Below are positions 1 through 8,476 of a stretch of 64,000 nucleotides of DNA, piece by piece. A program made the translations under genes and the position numbers. This DNA is from Chitinophagaceae bacterium (GTDB lineage: Bacteria > Bacteroidota > Bacteroidia > Chitinophagales > Chitinophagaceae): NCBI GenBank assembly GCA_016722465.1, contig JADKJC010000001.1, positions 682,001-746,000 of the forward strand, read 5' to 3'. The notes beneath the pieces were generated by a model. That model worked only from the letters and a program-made list of their open reading frames with translations, did no database searches and was not told where the DNA came from. Numbering within the stretch: the first letter of the stretch is position 1; every line of letters starts with the position of its first letter.

Positions 1-1
1 G

Positions 2-193
2 GTCATTTGTTTCCTGCAGGTAAAGTTCAAACTGGTAAAGTTACAGGGCGGATCTTTCCTGATAGATTATTTTCCTGTAAAACTTGACGGTTCAGATTTT
101 ATACTGGTTACCTCCACCGTGGCATTCATCGCATTTGTTGCATCGTGGTTACCGGCAAGAAAAGCCGCCAGGCAGGATACCGGGCTCCGGTAA
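2..193 (+). CDS. LolC/LolE/FtsX-family ABC permease, C-terminal end (partial)
   Basis: Only the last 63 codons are present; the reading frame enters from the left edge and stops with TAA at 191-193. It reads as a short extracytoplasmic strand region with a YFPVKLDGSDF motif, then one hydrophobic helix (ILVTSTVAFIAFVASWLPARKAA). This ending, with the WLPARKAA basic tail on the cytoplasmic side, is typical of the last helix of lipoprotein-releasing (LolC/E) and other FtsX-family permeases. In that family the protein works with a LolD-type ATPase to pull lipoproteins from the inner membrane. The call rests on a short tail only, so the exact subfamily is uncertain. It is separated from the convergent transketolase gene by an 84-base spacer. 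Confidence 0.6.
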   Translation, partial: VICFLQVKFKLVKLQGGSFLIDYFPVKLDGSDFILVTSTVAFIAFVASWLPARKAARQDTGLR

Positions 194-210
194 CTACCTG
201 CTAATGCAAA

Positions 211-258
211 ATGGTGAATAGTGAATCATTTTATTGACTTTTCACCATTGACCATTTA
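211..258. repeat. AT-rich spacer repeat of the GAATGGTGAATAGTGAAT type
   Basis: Between two convergent genes the spacer carries ATGGTGAATAGTGAATCA and, after a few bases, TTCACCATTGACCATT; ATGGTGAA and TTCACCAT can pair. The same vocabulary (TTCACTATTCAC, TTGACCATTCAC, TTGACAATTCAC) recurs at 11864-11894 and 23834-23856. The function is unknown; it may act as a weak bidirectional terminator. Confidence 0.5.
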
Positions 259-277
259 CGATCAAATTATTTTTCTA

Positions 278-1114
278 CTAATAATCTCCCAATGTTTCGG
301 GCAATTGTGCCAGTGCTTTCGCCAGCTGCTCATCATTTGGCGCTATACCATGCCATTCATGGCTGCCCTGCATAAAATCAACACCTGCCCCCATGGCTGT
401 TCTCATCAAAATAACAACCGGCCTTTGATTGCCCAGTAAGGTTTTTGCATACTGTAAGGTGCTTACCACCTTGTCTACATCATTCCCATTTTCCAGGTGA
501 ACCACTTCCCAGCCAAAAGCATCAAATTTTGAGGCCAGGTTACCAAGCCCAAGTACTTTATCAGTTGGCCCGTCAATCTGCTGGCCATTCCAGTCAACAG
601 TGGCGATTAAATTATCTACCTTATTATGGGCTCCAAAAAGGATGGCTTCCCAATTTTGCCCTTCATCCAGTTCGCCATCGCCATGCAGTGAAAATACAAC
701 GCTGTTGTCGTTGTTCATTTTTTTAGCTAAAGCCGCACCGATTGCCACGCTCAAGCCCTGCCCCAATGAGCCGCTTGCCATCCTGATACCGGGCAAGTGT
801 TCGTGGGTGGTGGGGTGCCCCTGCAGGCGGCTGTTGATGCGGCGGAAAGTTTTTAATTCTTCAATTGGAAAATACCCGCTTCTTGCAAGAACGCTGTAAA
901 ATACCGGTGAAATATGGCCATTGCTCAAAAAGAAAACATCTTCTCCCACCCCATCCATATTGAATTCCGGCTTATGGTTCATTACTTCAAAATACAGGGC
1001 AGTCATGTACTCTGTACAGCCCAGGGAACCGCCCGGGTGGCCACTTTGGCACCCATGCACCATGCGTACAATATCCCTCCGGATCTGGGAGGCAATTGCT
1101 TTCAGATCTTTCAT
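278..1114 (-). CDS. Transketolase, N-terminal (TPP-binding) subunit
   Basis: This 278-residue protein corresponds to the N-terminal half of transketolase, which binds thiamine diphosphate and moves two-carbon ketol units in the pentose phosphate pathway. It shows the start typical of split transketolases (IRRDIVRMVHGCQSGHPGGSLG, the last part being the SGHPG motif), the MASGSLGQGLSVAIGAALA segment and the TPP-binding core HGDGELDEGQNWEAI followed by a conserved DWNGQQIDG. Length matches the split N-subunits of about 280 residues. The C-terminal (Pyr) subunit is usually the next gene, but here the downstream neighbour is a convergent permease gene, so the partner must be elsewhere. A good minus-strand promoter lies at 1213-1243. 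Confidence 0.93.
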   Translation of the reverse strand: MKDLKAIASQIRRDIVRMVHGCQSGHPGGSLGCTEYMTALYFEVMNHKPEFNMDGVGEDVFFLSNGHISPVFYSVLARSGYFPIEELKTFRRINSRLQGHPTTHEHLPGIRMASGSLGQGLSVAIGAALAKKMNNDNSVVFSLHGDGELDEGQNWEAILFGAHNKVDNLIATVDWNGQQIDGPTDKVLGLGNLASKFDAFGWEVVHLENGNDVDKVVSTLQYAKTLLGNQRPVVILMRTAMGAGVDFMQGSHEWHGIAPNDEQLAKALAQLPETLGDY

Positions 1115-1212
1115 TTAAAAATATTTTTAATAATGAAGCAGTTTTTTGCCGGCTGCACAGGTCTTAGTACCGGCATAACTCTTCTTCTTGTTATTTTGAT
1201 TTTTTGATGGGG

Positions 1213-1243
1213 CAAACCTACTTTAAATAGATGCAATTGCAAA
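1213..1243 (-). promoter_or_regulatory. Bacteroidota-type promoter for the transketolase subunit gene
   Basis: Read on the minus strand, TTTG (1243-1240) is followed after 19 bases by TAGGTTTG (1220-1213), matching the TTTG-N19-TAnnTTTG consensus for the primary sigma factor of Bacteroidota. It predicts an mRNA leader of about 90 bases before the start at 1114. Confidence 0.65.
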
Positions 1244-1462
1244 GTATAAATTTTAGTCCATTGCAGTTGCTTATAATAAGATCAGTTTTTTGTCGTTTCT
1301 TATTTTAGACAACCTGTTTTGAACGCTGTAAACTGGCAAAAATTTAGACCAAAATTTTAAAAACCGGCCTAATTTAACTATGTTGCATTGCTGAAAACGA
1401 GGTGATGCCTTAAGTATCCCACTGAAAACTGTTTATTTGTAAATCATTAATTACCCCCTGGC

Positions 1463-2593
1463 ATGGATAATATTTTATTAAGTGGTGTGTTGGCTTTTAT
1501 AATAACTTTTTTTTCAATACCGGTAATCATCCAGGTGGCCAGGCAAAAAAAAATGTTTGATGAGCCAGATGAACGCAAGGTTCATAAAATGGTGATTCCA
1601 ACCCTGGGCGGTTTGGGTATTTTTGCCGGATTTATTTTGGCCACTTTACTGGGTGTTCCATTAGGCAGCCCCGAGTTACAATATTTTGTTGCCGCCGCCA
1701 TTGTGATTTTCTTTCTTGGCATCAAGGATGATATCCTTGTTCTTTCACCTGCCAAAAAGTTCATTGGCCAGTTGGTAGCTGCAGGTATTGTTATCAAATT
1801 CGGAGGTGTTCAAATTGCCTCCATGCATGGTTTTTTAGGCATCGACCATTTACCACAGATTGCCAGTATTGTATTCACGCTCTTTACCATTATTGTAATT
1901 ACCAATTCTTTTAACCTGATAGATGGTGTTGATGGCCTGGCAGGCAGCCTTGGATTAGTTACTGCTCTTGTATTTGGAAGTTATTTCCTGTATGTAGGCC
2001 AGTTGATGTATGCAGTGATGGCATTTTCTTTGGCAGGCAGCTTAATTGGTTTCCTCATCTATAATTTCTCTCCCGCCAAGATATTTATGGGAGATACAGG
2101 CTCACTGCTGATCGGCCTGGTAAATTCCATCCTGGTAATAAAATTCATCAATATTGCCGGTACCCCAGGTACAAAACTGGCTTTTGAAGCCGCACCCGCT
2201 ATTGGCTTTTCAATCCTCATCGTGCCACTGTTCGATACATTAAGGGTTTTCAGTCACCGCATACTGGACAGGCGTTCACCATTTAGCCCCGACAGAACAC
2301 ACGTACACCACTTTTTGCTGGAGCTTGGGTATAACCATAAAATGATCACCATGCTTTGCGTGGGTACCAATATCAGTTTTATTGCTCTTTCTATTGCATT
2401 GAACAGCCTTGGCACCACTGTTGCCATTGGGATATTACTGGGTGTTGCCAGTGTATTGATCGCTACAGTTTATTATAGCCGCCCAACCAACAAGCTAAGA
2501 GCTGCCAAAAATCTGTTGCCTGAAGAAAAATTAATGAAAGCCAGGAAAATTCTATCCCTTTCCCCTGAAGTGGAAATTGCCGAAGCAGAATAA
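1463..2593 (+). CDS. WecA/MraY-like undecaprenyl-phosphate sugar-1-phosphate transferase
   Basis: This 376-residue integral membrane protein belongs to the glycosyltransferase 4 (MraY/WecA) family, which moves a sugar-1-phosphate from a UDP-sugar onto a polyprenyl phosphate at the cytoplasmic face of the inner membrane, the first step of a surface polysaccharide. Family signatures are all in place: DEPDERKVH and PTLGG near residues 33-50, the DD pair at 89-90, NSFNLIDGVDG at 148-157, a GDTGS loop at 210-214, and the HVHH motif at 280-283 that in WecA-type (not MraY-type) enzymes helps bind the UDP-sugar. About ten hydrophobic helices alternate with these loops. The sugar is probably GlcNAc or a close relative, but the sequence does not fix it. 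A hairpin terminator follows at 2616-2649. Confidence 0.9.
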   Translation: MDNILLSGVLAFIITFFSIPVIIQVARQKKMFDEPDERKVHKMVIPTLGGLGIFAGFILATLLGVPLGSPELQYFVAAAIVIFFLGIKDDILVLSPAKKFIGQLVAAGIVIKFGGVQIASMHGFLGIDHLPQIASIVFTLFTIIVITNSFNLIDGVDGLAGSLGLVTALVFGSYFLYVGQLMYAVMAFSLAGSLIGFLIYNFSPAKIFMGDTGSLLIGLVNSILVIKFINIAGTPGTKLAFEAAPAIGFSILIVPLFDTLRVFSHRILDRRSPFSPDRTHVHHFLLELGYNHKMITMLCVGTNISFIALSIALNSLGTTVAIGILLGVASVLIATVYYSRPTNKLRAAKNLLPEEKLMKARKILSLSPEVEIAEAE

Positions 2594-2615
2594 TCATCCT
2601 GATATTTATATTATT

Positions 2616-2649
2616 AAATGCTCAATCAATGGTTGAGCATTTTGTTTTT
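2616..2649 (+). terminator. Rho-independent terminator after the WecA-like gene
   Basis: A perfect 10-bp stem (AAATGCTCAA / TTGAGCATTT) with a 7-base loop is followed by a T-rich tail (TTTTGTTTTT). It begins 23 bases after the stop codon. Confidence 0.85.
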
Positions 2650-2676
2650 AATGGTAAAGCCTTTTTGCATAATTCA

Positions 2677-2705
2677 TTTGCTTTTCAATCTTTTCTTTAG
2701 TTTTG
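2677..2705 (+). promoter_or_regulatory. Bacteroidota-type promoter for frr
   Basis: TTTG at 2677-2680 is followed after 17 bases by TAGTTTTG at 2698-2705, a full TAnnTTTG -7 element. The start codon of frr at 2727 lies about 15 bases after the expected transcription start, so the leader is very short. Confidence 0.65.
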
Positions 2706-2726
2706 CATCCAATTAATTTTAATACT

Positions 2727-3290
2727 ATGTCAGAAGAAATAGCATTGATACAATCGGATACAGAAGAAACAATGTCAAAAGCCATCGGCCACCTGGAAGC
2801 AGAGCTGGTAAGAATACGTGCCGGTAAAGCCAATCCCAATATGCTGGATGGCATTATGGCTGAGTATTATGGCAGCCCGACACCCATTGCACAAATAGCC
2901 AATGTATCTATTCTGGATGCCCGTACCATTTCGGTACAACCCTGGGAAAAAAATATGCTGCAGCCAATTGAACGGGCCATCATTGCAGCCAACATTGGCA
3001 TCAATCCTCAAAACGATGGCGTAAACATCCGGCTTTTTTTGCCACCGTTGACGGAAGAAAGAAGGAAAGAACTGGTGAAAAGATGTAATGTGGAAGGTGA
3101 AAATGCCAAAGTATCCATCCGCAATATCCGCAGGGATGCGATTGAACACATTAAGAAATTACAGAAAGACGGCCTGAGCGAAGATATTGCCAAAGATGCT
3201 GAAGCCGACATACAGGACCTTACCAACCGCTACATCAACATAATTGAAAAACACCTGGCAGCAAAAGAAAAAGAAATAATGGCGGTATAA
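2727..3290 (+). CDS. frr: Ribosome recycling factor
   Basis: The 187-residue product is ribosome-recycling factor, which with EF-G splits post-termination ribosomes. It shows the helical-bundle start with the RIRAGKANPNMLDGI segment, the beta domain with PWEKNMLQPIERAI and GINPQNDGVNIRLFLPPLTEERRKELVK, and the second long helix ending in the usual lysine-rich tail. Length agrees with the family's 185 residues. An in-frame ATG 24 bases upstream would add MHPINFNT, but it overlaps the promoter, so the start at 2727 (MSEEIALIQ) is preferred. Confidence 0.97.
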   Translation: MSEEIALIQSDTEETMSKAIGHLEAELVRIRAGKANPNMLDGIMAEYYGSPTPIAQIANVSILDARTISVQPWEKNMLQPIERAIIAANIGINPQNDGVNIRLFLPPLTEERRKELVKRCNVEGENAKVSIRNIRRDAIEHIKKLQKDGLSEDIAKDAEADIQDLTNRYINIIEKHLAAKEKEIMAV

Positions 3291-3295
3291 CAATC

Positions 3296-3372
3296 ATTTT
3301 GAATGATGAATTTTGAATTATAAATTATTTGATGTTCTTTTCATTCAAAATTTAAATTTCATCATTCAAAAT
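3296..3372. repeat. Inverted repeat spacer after frr
   Basis: ATTTTGAATGATGAA (3296-3310) is exactly complementary to TTCATCATTCAAAAT (3358-3372), giving a 15-bp stem separated by 47 AT-rich bases that contain further ATTTTGAATT/ATTCAAAAT words. It lies directly after the frr stop codon and could end transcription; no strong T-tract follows. Confidence 0.55.
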
Positions 3373-3379
3373 TTCTTTG

Positions 3380-4272
3380 ATGCCTTTTGCGTTCAATGAA
3401 AATACTTTTATAGCGGTTACCACACCATTGTATGCGATAGTGATCGGCAGCGAAATATTGCTGAGTAATTACGGCACAAACAATACTATTCCTTTAAAGA
3501 GACACTGGTAAATATTTACCTCACATTACTCAATGCAGGTATTGATGTATTGTTCAGGAGCATTTATGTATTCATGATACTGCAATGGTTTTTTTATCAT
3601 AAAATCATCAGCTTCCACCATCATCCTCTAGTTTACTGGTTGTTGTTATTTGTACTGGAAGACCTTGCTTTTTATTTTGAACACCGGGTAGATCATTATT
3701 GCCGCCTTTTTTGGGCAGTGCATGTAACACACCATTCTTCAGAAGAATTTAATCTTACTACGGGCTTTCGTTCTTCTGTATTCCAACCTTTGTACCGTTT
3801 CATTTATTTTATTCCCCTTGCACTCCTCGGATTTCAACCAATGGATATTGTACTGATGTATGCAATTACACAGGTATACGGCATATTGGTTCACACACAG
3901 ATGATACAGAAAATGCCGGCGTGGTTTGAAATATTATTTGTCAGCCCATCGCATCACCGGGTACATCATGCCAGCAATGTGTTGTACCTTGATAAAAACA
4001 TGGGCATGTGCCTTATCATCTGGGATAAAATCTTTGGTACCTTTCAGGAAGAAGTACCTGAAGAACCTGTGAGATACGGCTTAACCAAGCCATTGGAAGA
4101 CCCACACCACCCATTAAAAATCGTATTTCATGAATGGGTAAGCATTGGTAAAGACCTCCGAAAAAAAACATCCCTGGTAAATAAACTAAAATACCTCGTT
4201 ATGCCGCCCGGATGGAGCCACGACGGCAGTTCCAAAACTGCAAAGGAATTACGCAGGGAGTTGAACCATTAA
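3380..4272 (+). pseudogene. Sterol desaturase/fatty acid hydroxylase family protein, frameshifted
   Basis: Two overlapping frames together encode one membrane protein of about 297 residues. The first 39 or so codons start at 3380 (MPFAFNENTFIAV) and run into a stop at 3509; the rest continues in the -1 frame from about 3499 (KETLVNIYLTLLNAGIDVLF) to 4272. The body has the histidine clusters that bind the di-iron centre: HRVDH, HVTHHSSE and HRVHHASN with HxxHH spacing, all in a multi-helix membrane setting. Family members hydroxylate or desaturate lipids in the inner membrane; the substrate is unknown. The switch point is TTTAAAG (3493-3499), which in the upstream frame reads T-TTA-AAG. One extra A would restore a single frame, so a lost base (real or an assembly error) is the simplest explanation. 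Confidence 0.8.
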
Positions 4273-4279
4273 CAGCTTA

Positions 4280-5825
4280 CTAATTGGTAGCTGCATCTGC
4301 ATTTACATTGCCCCATCCCAGGTTACTGTTCCTGTTAGGATAATTACTGGAGCTCTGGATCATTTTGTTCAATACCTGGTCACGTGTATAAGCCGGAAAC
4401 CTGCTCCAGATCAATGCCGCCATACCCGATGTGGTAGCTGTTGAAACGGACGAGCCTCCAACAGTGGAGGGGGCATCGCCTGTCATTGCCAGTGTGATTG
4501 GATGGCGTTCGCTGGATGCTTTTTCCATTACCACGGTAAAATCTGTTTCGCTACCCTTGTGGCAATCGGTACAATTTGTATTAAGATTGTTGTCTCTTAC
4601 TCCGGTTACCGCATTCACTTCAGCCATATAGCCGGGGAATATTACACCAAACCAGCCTGCAGTCCAACCAAAGGAGGTGCCTGCTGCACAAAACATCAGT
4701 TTCCCTTTTCCATAAGCATATTTAATGGCATCGCTCAATTGTGAGCTACTGGTAATTTTGCCCATGCTCATGCTGATGATCTTTACATCAGCCCTGTTAG
4801 CAGCATTAGTATATGCATCTGATACCCCTTTTACTTCCCTGCTGGCATCCAGGTATACATCCTCTGCCCCACGGCAGGTAACAAGATTGCAGTTATATGC
4901 CACTCCGCAGGCTGCTCCATCAATCCCTCTGGGTGCGGCACAGGCTCCTGCCATAGAAGTTCCATGCCCACAACCATCATCCGGAGTTTCTACAGGCCCG
5001 GTTGGTATTCCTAAAAAAGTTGACCGTGGCAGGGTAACGATTTTTTCAACTGTTCTTCCGCTGGAACTACCCTGGTTAAATGCACTGCCCAGATTTTCCT
5101 GGTCCAGCTCTGTACCGGTATCAATGATGAAAACTTTTATTCCTTTGCCGGTTGTTTTGGCCCATGCGCTGGGAATATTATGATACGTATAATTCCAGGA
5201 TTGCTTTGTATTAGGGCTGATAGTAGTGTAATCTGAACCTGCAACCAGGCTGGGTTCTGCTACATTATTTCCACAACCGCTGCTGCTGAGTACACTTGCT
5301 GCTTCATAATCTCCCCGGGGTTCGTAGCCCATTGGCTCCGCATAGCGAATAAGACCGGATGCCCTCAACAATCGGACTGTTTCAAAATTTTCAACCTTCA
5401 CATCCATCACAGGCAATACTTTTTCTTCCCATTCTTCAAGGTTACTGATGGTAAGGTTGCTTTCTGGTCTTGCTTTCTGATTGCAGTATCATATTCAATA
5501 CCTGTTGTCTGGCCATCTTCCAGTTTGCTGAACTGATATTGATGGAAGCTAACTTTTCTTCCACTTTTGATTCCCCTGCAGGTTTATATCCTATTGATAA
5601 AATATGATCACTTTGCTGCAATGCACTCCATACCATTTCATCACTTGCAGTTGACCATTCAAATTTGTGATTGGTTTGTATCTGTTGCTTGATAAAAGCA
5701 TTGATCTTGGCAGAAGGAATCACCGATGGATTCTTAATATCTTCCGGTGAATCAGTAACTACTTTTTTACAGGCAGCAAATAAAATTATGGATGCTGCCG
5801 ATACCAGCAGGAGTGATTTTCTCAT
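4280..5825 (-). pseudogene. Subtilisin-like (S8) secreted serine peptidase lipoprotein, frameshifted
   Basis: The two pieces make one protein of about 514 residues if a single base is removed near 5450-5456. The N-terminal piece (start 5825, MRKSLLLVSAASIILFAAC) is a lipoprotein signal peptide with a lipobox cysteine, then a prodomain-like stretch; it stops at 5442. The other frame picks up with NLTISNLEEWEEKVLPVMD and carries the peptidase domain: Asp in VFIIDTGTELD, His in GCGHGTSMAGACAAP and the nucleophile region GGSSVSTATTSGMAAL. A peptidase that needs its signal peptide could not be exported from the second frame alone. Convergent with the desaturase-like gene, seven bases apart. Substrates are unknown. 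Confidence 0.82.
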
Positions 5826-5877
5826 AACAAATAATTTTGATGGGTTGAATATAGAATTTATTTCGAAAACAACATAG

Positions 5878-6315
5878 CTATTTAAAAGTAGGTAATACTT
5901 CCAATGCTGCCATTACACCATTCAAAGCAGAAAAAGCATAGCAGTAGCTGCCATTGGTGATCACCAGGTAAGGCACCTGTAAACTGATATTATAACGCAG
6001 CACCTGGTCCAGTACTTTTTTATCCAGTGCCACCGACATCTCTTTACATTCAACAATCATGAATGGTTGATGATTGCCATCGTACACCACAATGTCGAAA
6101 CGTTTTTTCAGATCAGCAGTCCCAATTTCCTTTTCAACGGCAATCAAAGCCGCAGGGTATTTTTTTACCTGTATTAAATACTGCAAAAAATTCTGCCGCA
6201 CCCATTCTTCCGGCGTAAGCATCACCCATTTTTTTCTTACTTCATCAAATATAAATTCCTTACCGGCCTCAGTTTTTATTTTGGGTTGATATGGTGGATA
6301 TTCAATCTTAATCAT
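5878..6315 (-). CDS. Type I restriction HsdR_N-like small protein
   Basis: This 145-residue protein resembles the N-terminal nuclease-like domain of type I restriction R subunits (HSDR_N_2 type) but has no helicase part. A PD-(D/E)xK-like core is visible: RFDIVVYD, then PFMIVECKEM (ExK). Stand-alone versions of this length are common in Bacteroidota and are usually annotated only by domain. No methylase or specificity subunit lies nearby, so a classical restriction role is unlikely. It is divergent from the AMP nucleosidase gene with about 100 bases between the starts. Confidence 0.75.
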   Translation of the reverse strand: MIKIEYPPYQPKIKTEAGKEFIFDEVRKKWVMLTPEEWVRQNFLQYLIQVKKYPAALIAVEKEIGTADLKKRFDIVVYDGNHQPFMIVECKEMSVALDKKVLDQVLRYNISLQVPYLVITNGSYCYAFSALNGVMAALEVLPTFK

Positions 6316-6422
6316 GCCGCAACAAAAAAATATGTACTTTTATCCTTACACTTTTTTAAGCACTCCTTATCCGGGTGTCTGCAAATAAACGAATAAACCA
6401 GTAAACCAATAAAAAGGAAGTT

Positions 6423-7193
6423 ATGAAGACAAAAGAAGAAATAGTACTGAACTGGCTGCCGAGGTACACCGGCGAAAAACTCATCAACTTTGGTGAATAC
6501 ATTTTGCTCACCAATTTTTCGAACTACGTAGAAATGTTTGCCAAGTGGAATAAAGTAAAAGTAATTGGAAAGGACAGGCCGATGCAATGCGCTACTGCAG
6601 ATAATATCACCATCATCAATTTTGGAATGGGCAGCCCAACTGCCGCCACTGTAATGGACCTGCTGACTGCCATTCGCCCTAAAGCAGTATTGTTTTTAGG
6701 AAAATGCGGCGGGTTGAAAAAACGCAACAAAATAGGCGACCTCATATTACCGATCGCAGCGCTTAGAGGCGAGGGTACCAGCAATGATTATTTCCCCCCG
6801 GAAGTGCCAGCCCTGCCTTCGTTTATGTTGCAGAAAGCGATCTCTACCACCATCAGGGATTATGAATGTGATTACTGGACCGGCACGGTATATACCACCA
6901 ACCGCAGGGTGTGGGAGCATGATGAAATTTTTAAAGAATACCTGCAAAAAATAAGGGCTTATGCCATTGATATGGAAACAGCCACCATCTTCACTGTTGG
7001 TTTTTATAATAAAATTTCAACAGGTGCTTTGTTATTAGTAAGTGATAGCCCGATGGTACCTGAAGGCGTGAAAACAGAAGCCAGTGATAAAAAAGTTACC
7101 TCGCAATTTGTAGAGCGTCATTTAAAGATCGGCATCGATTCATTAAAGCAATTGATCAATGATGGATTAACTGTAAGGCATTTGCAGTTTTAA
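6423..7193 (+). CDS. amn: AMP nucleosidase (nucleoside phosphorylase-like)
   Basis: The 256-residue product belongs to the PNP/UDP phosphorylase superfamily and matches the short Bacteroidota form of AMP nucleosidase, which hydrolyses AMP to adenine and ribose 5-phosphate. Visible features are a phosphate/ribose loop region (INFGMGSPTAATVMDLL), FLGKCGGL, and the purine/ribose-binding YAIDMETATIF around residues 180-190, followed by a SDSP segment. A purine-rich ribosome-binding site (AAAAGGAAG) precedes the start. It lacks the long N-terminal regulatory domain of the enterobacterial enzyme, as expected for this subgroup. Assignment as AMP nucleosidase rather than another phosphorylase is from overall resemblance. 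Confidence 0.8.
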   Translation: MKTKEEIVLNWLPRYTGEKLINFGEYILLTNFSNYVEMFAKWNKVKVIGKDRPMQCATADNITIINFGMGSPTAATVMDLLTAIRPKAVLFLGKCGGLKKRNKIGDLILPIAALRGEGTSNDYFPPEVPALPSFMLQKAISTTIRDYECDYWTGTVYTTNRRVWEHDEIFKEYLQKIRAYAIDMETATIFTVGFYNKISTGALLLVSDSPMVPEGVKTEASDKKVTSQFVERHLKIGIDSLKQLINDGLTVRHLQF

Positions 7194-7289
7194 CACCTGT
7201 CTCTCTTAGCTAACGAAGAATCTTTATTTATTAATACGCCTCTGTTTGCAATCAAGTGAAATACCTGAAAACAAAAAGAGCTAAAAGCT

Positions 7290-7303
7290 CCGTTAGCTAA
7301 CGG
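7290..7303. repeat. Perfect palindrome CCGTTAGCTAACGG
   Basis: A 14-bp perfect palindrome sits ten bases before the Ldh-family start codon; a partial copy (TTAGCTAACG) lies at about 7206-7215 in the same spacer. The same core reappears at 13001-13018, and a variant with a compensated base change at 26430-26447. Confidence 0.8.
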
Positions 7304-7312
7304 ATTTGGGTC

Positions 7313-8398
7313 ATGACATCATATTCTTACCAGCAACTCTTCTCTTTCACCAAAAACATCTTCCTGCAAATGGGCAGCAGCGATGCCAATGCGGATACCG
7401 CTGCAAGAGCGTTACTTTCTGCAGACCTGCGTGGTGTGGACAGTCATGGTATTGCAAGGCTGAGTGGCTATGTAAGATTATGGAAAGCTGAAAGGGTAAA
7501 TGCAAATCCTTCAATAAAAATTGTACATGAAACACCATCCACCGCAGTGGTGGATGGTGATAAAGGCCTGGGTTTAGTGGTGGGCCCTGCTGCCATGCAG
7601 GTTGCTATTGATAAAGCGATTAATGTGGGTACCGGCTGGGTAAGTGTTAAGAACAGCAATCATTTCGGCATAGCAGGCTTTCATGCCATGATGGCTTTGC
7701 AGCATGATATGATCGGCATTGCCATGACGAATGCTTCTGCCACCGTAGCGCCCACCTTCAGCAAAGAAAGATTATTGGGCACCAATCCTATTGCAGTTAC
7801 CATTCCTGCAGGTAACGAACAACCTTTTGTTGCCGACTTTGCCACCACTACCGCTGCCAACGGCAAACTGGAAGTGCTGCAAAGAAAAAACATGGATGCA
7901 CCTCACGGTTGGGTACAAACGAAAGATGGCATCCCTTCAACGGATGTGAACGAATTAAAAAAAGGTGGTGCCATGCTGCCGCTTGGTGGTGATAAAGAAC
8001 ACGGCAGCCACAAAGGTTATATGCTGGGTTCCATAGTAGATATTTTTTCAGCCATACTCAGCGGTGCCAATTACGGCCCGTGGGTGCCCCCATTCCCGGC
8101 CTATCTGCCCATGCCCGAAAATATGCCCGGCGAAGGCATTGGCCATTTCTTTGGCGCCATGCGGATAGATGCATTCAGGCCGGCAGCTGAATTCAAGCAG
8201 CATATGGATGCCTGGATACAACGTTTTAAAATGGCAGCCACGGCTGAAGGGCATGAACGTGTGATTGTACCCGGTGAACCGGAAAGGGAAATTGAAAAAG
8301 AAAGAATGGAGCATGGTATTGCACTGCTGCCATCTGTAACAGATGAATTACAGCAACTGGCAACATCATTTAATATTACTGGCCCCCAGCCTTTTTAG
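7313..8398 (+). CDS. Ldh family (malate/L-lactate dehydrogenase-like) oxidoreductase
   Basis: The 361-residue product belongs to the type-2 malate/L-lactate dehydrogenase family, NAD(P)-dependent 2-hydroxyacid oxidoreductases not related to classical LDH. Recognisable segments are LRGVDSHGIARL (about residues 39-50), the VKNSNHFGIAGFH motif that contains the catalytic histidine (about 111-123), LLGTNPIAVTIPA, and the GSHKGYMLGSIVDIFSAILSG stretch late in the protein. Members act on malate, lactate, ureidoglycolate or 2,3-diketogulonate; the substrate cannot be chosen from sequence. The gene stands alone between amn and the aspartate kinase gene. Confidence 0.85.
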   Translation: MTSYSYQQLFSFTKNIFLQMGSSDANADTAARALLSADLRGVDSHGIARLSGYVRLWKAERVNANPSIKIVHETPSTAVVDGDKGLGLVVGPAAMQVAIDKAINVGTGWVSVKNSNHFGIAGFHAMMALQHDMIGIAMTNASATVAPTFSKERLLGTNPIAVTIPAGNEQPFVADFATTTAANGKLEVLQRKNMDAPHGWVQTKDGIPSTDVNELKKGGAMLPLGGDKEHGSHKGYMLGSIVDIFSAILSGANYGPWVPPFPAYLPMPENMPGEGIGHFFGAMRIDAFRPAAEFKQHMDAWIQRFKMAATAEGHERVIVPGEPEREIEKERMEHGIALLPSVTDELQQLATSFNITGPQPF

Positions 8399-8422
8399 TA
8401 GACCTGTTCAGTAGGATAATCA

Positions 8423-8454
8423 TTTGGAAAGTAGTGTTCCAACAGATATTTTTG
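8423..8454 (+). promoter_or_regulatory. Bacteroidota-type promoter for aspartate kinase
   Basis: TTTG (8423-8426), 20 bases, then TATTTTTG (8447-8454) gives a good match to the TTTG/TAnnTTTG pair. The start codon is 23 bases further on. Confidence 0.6.
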
Positions 8455-8476
8455 CACCGCAAGAAAAAATAATACA

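Noticed and set aside
5878..6315. A restriction-modification or defence island at the HsdR_N-like gene
   Set aside because: No methylase, specificity or helicase gene is near; neighbours are housekeeping genes, so it is a stand-alone domain protein.
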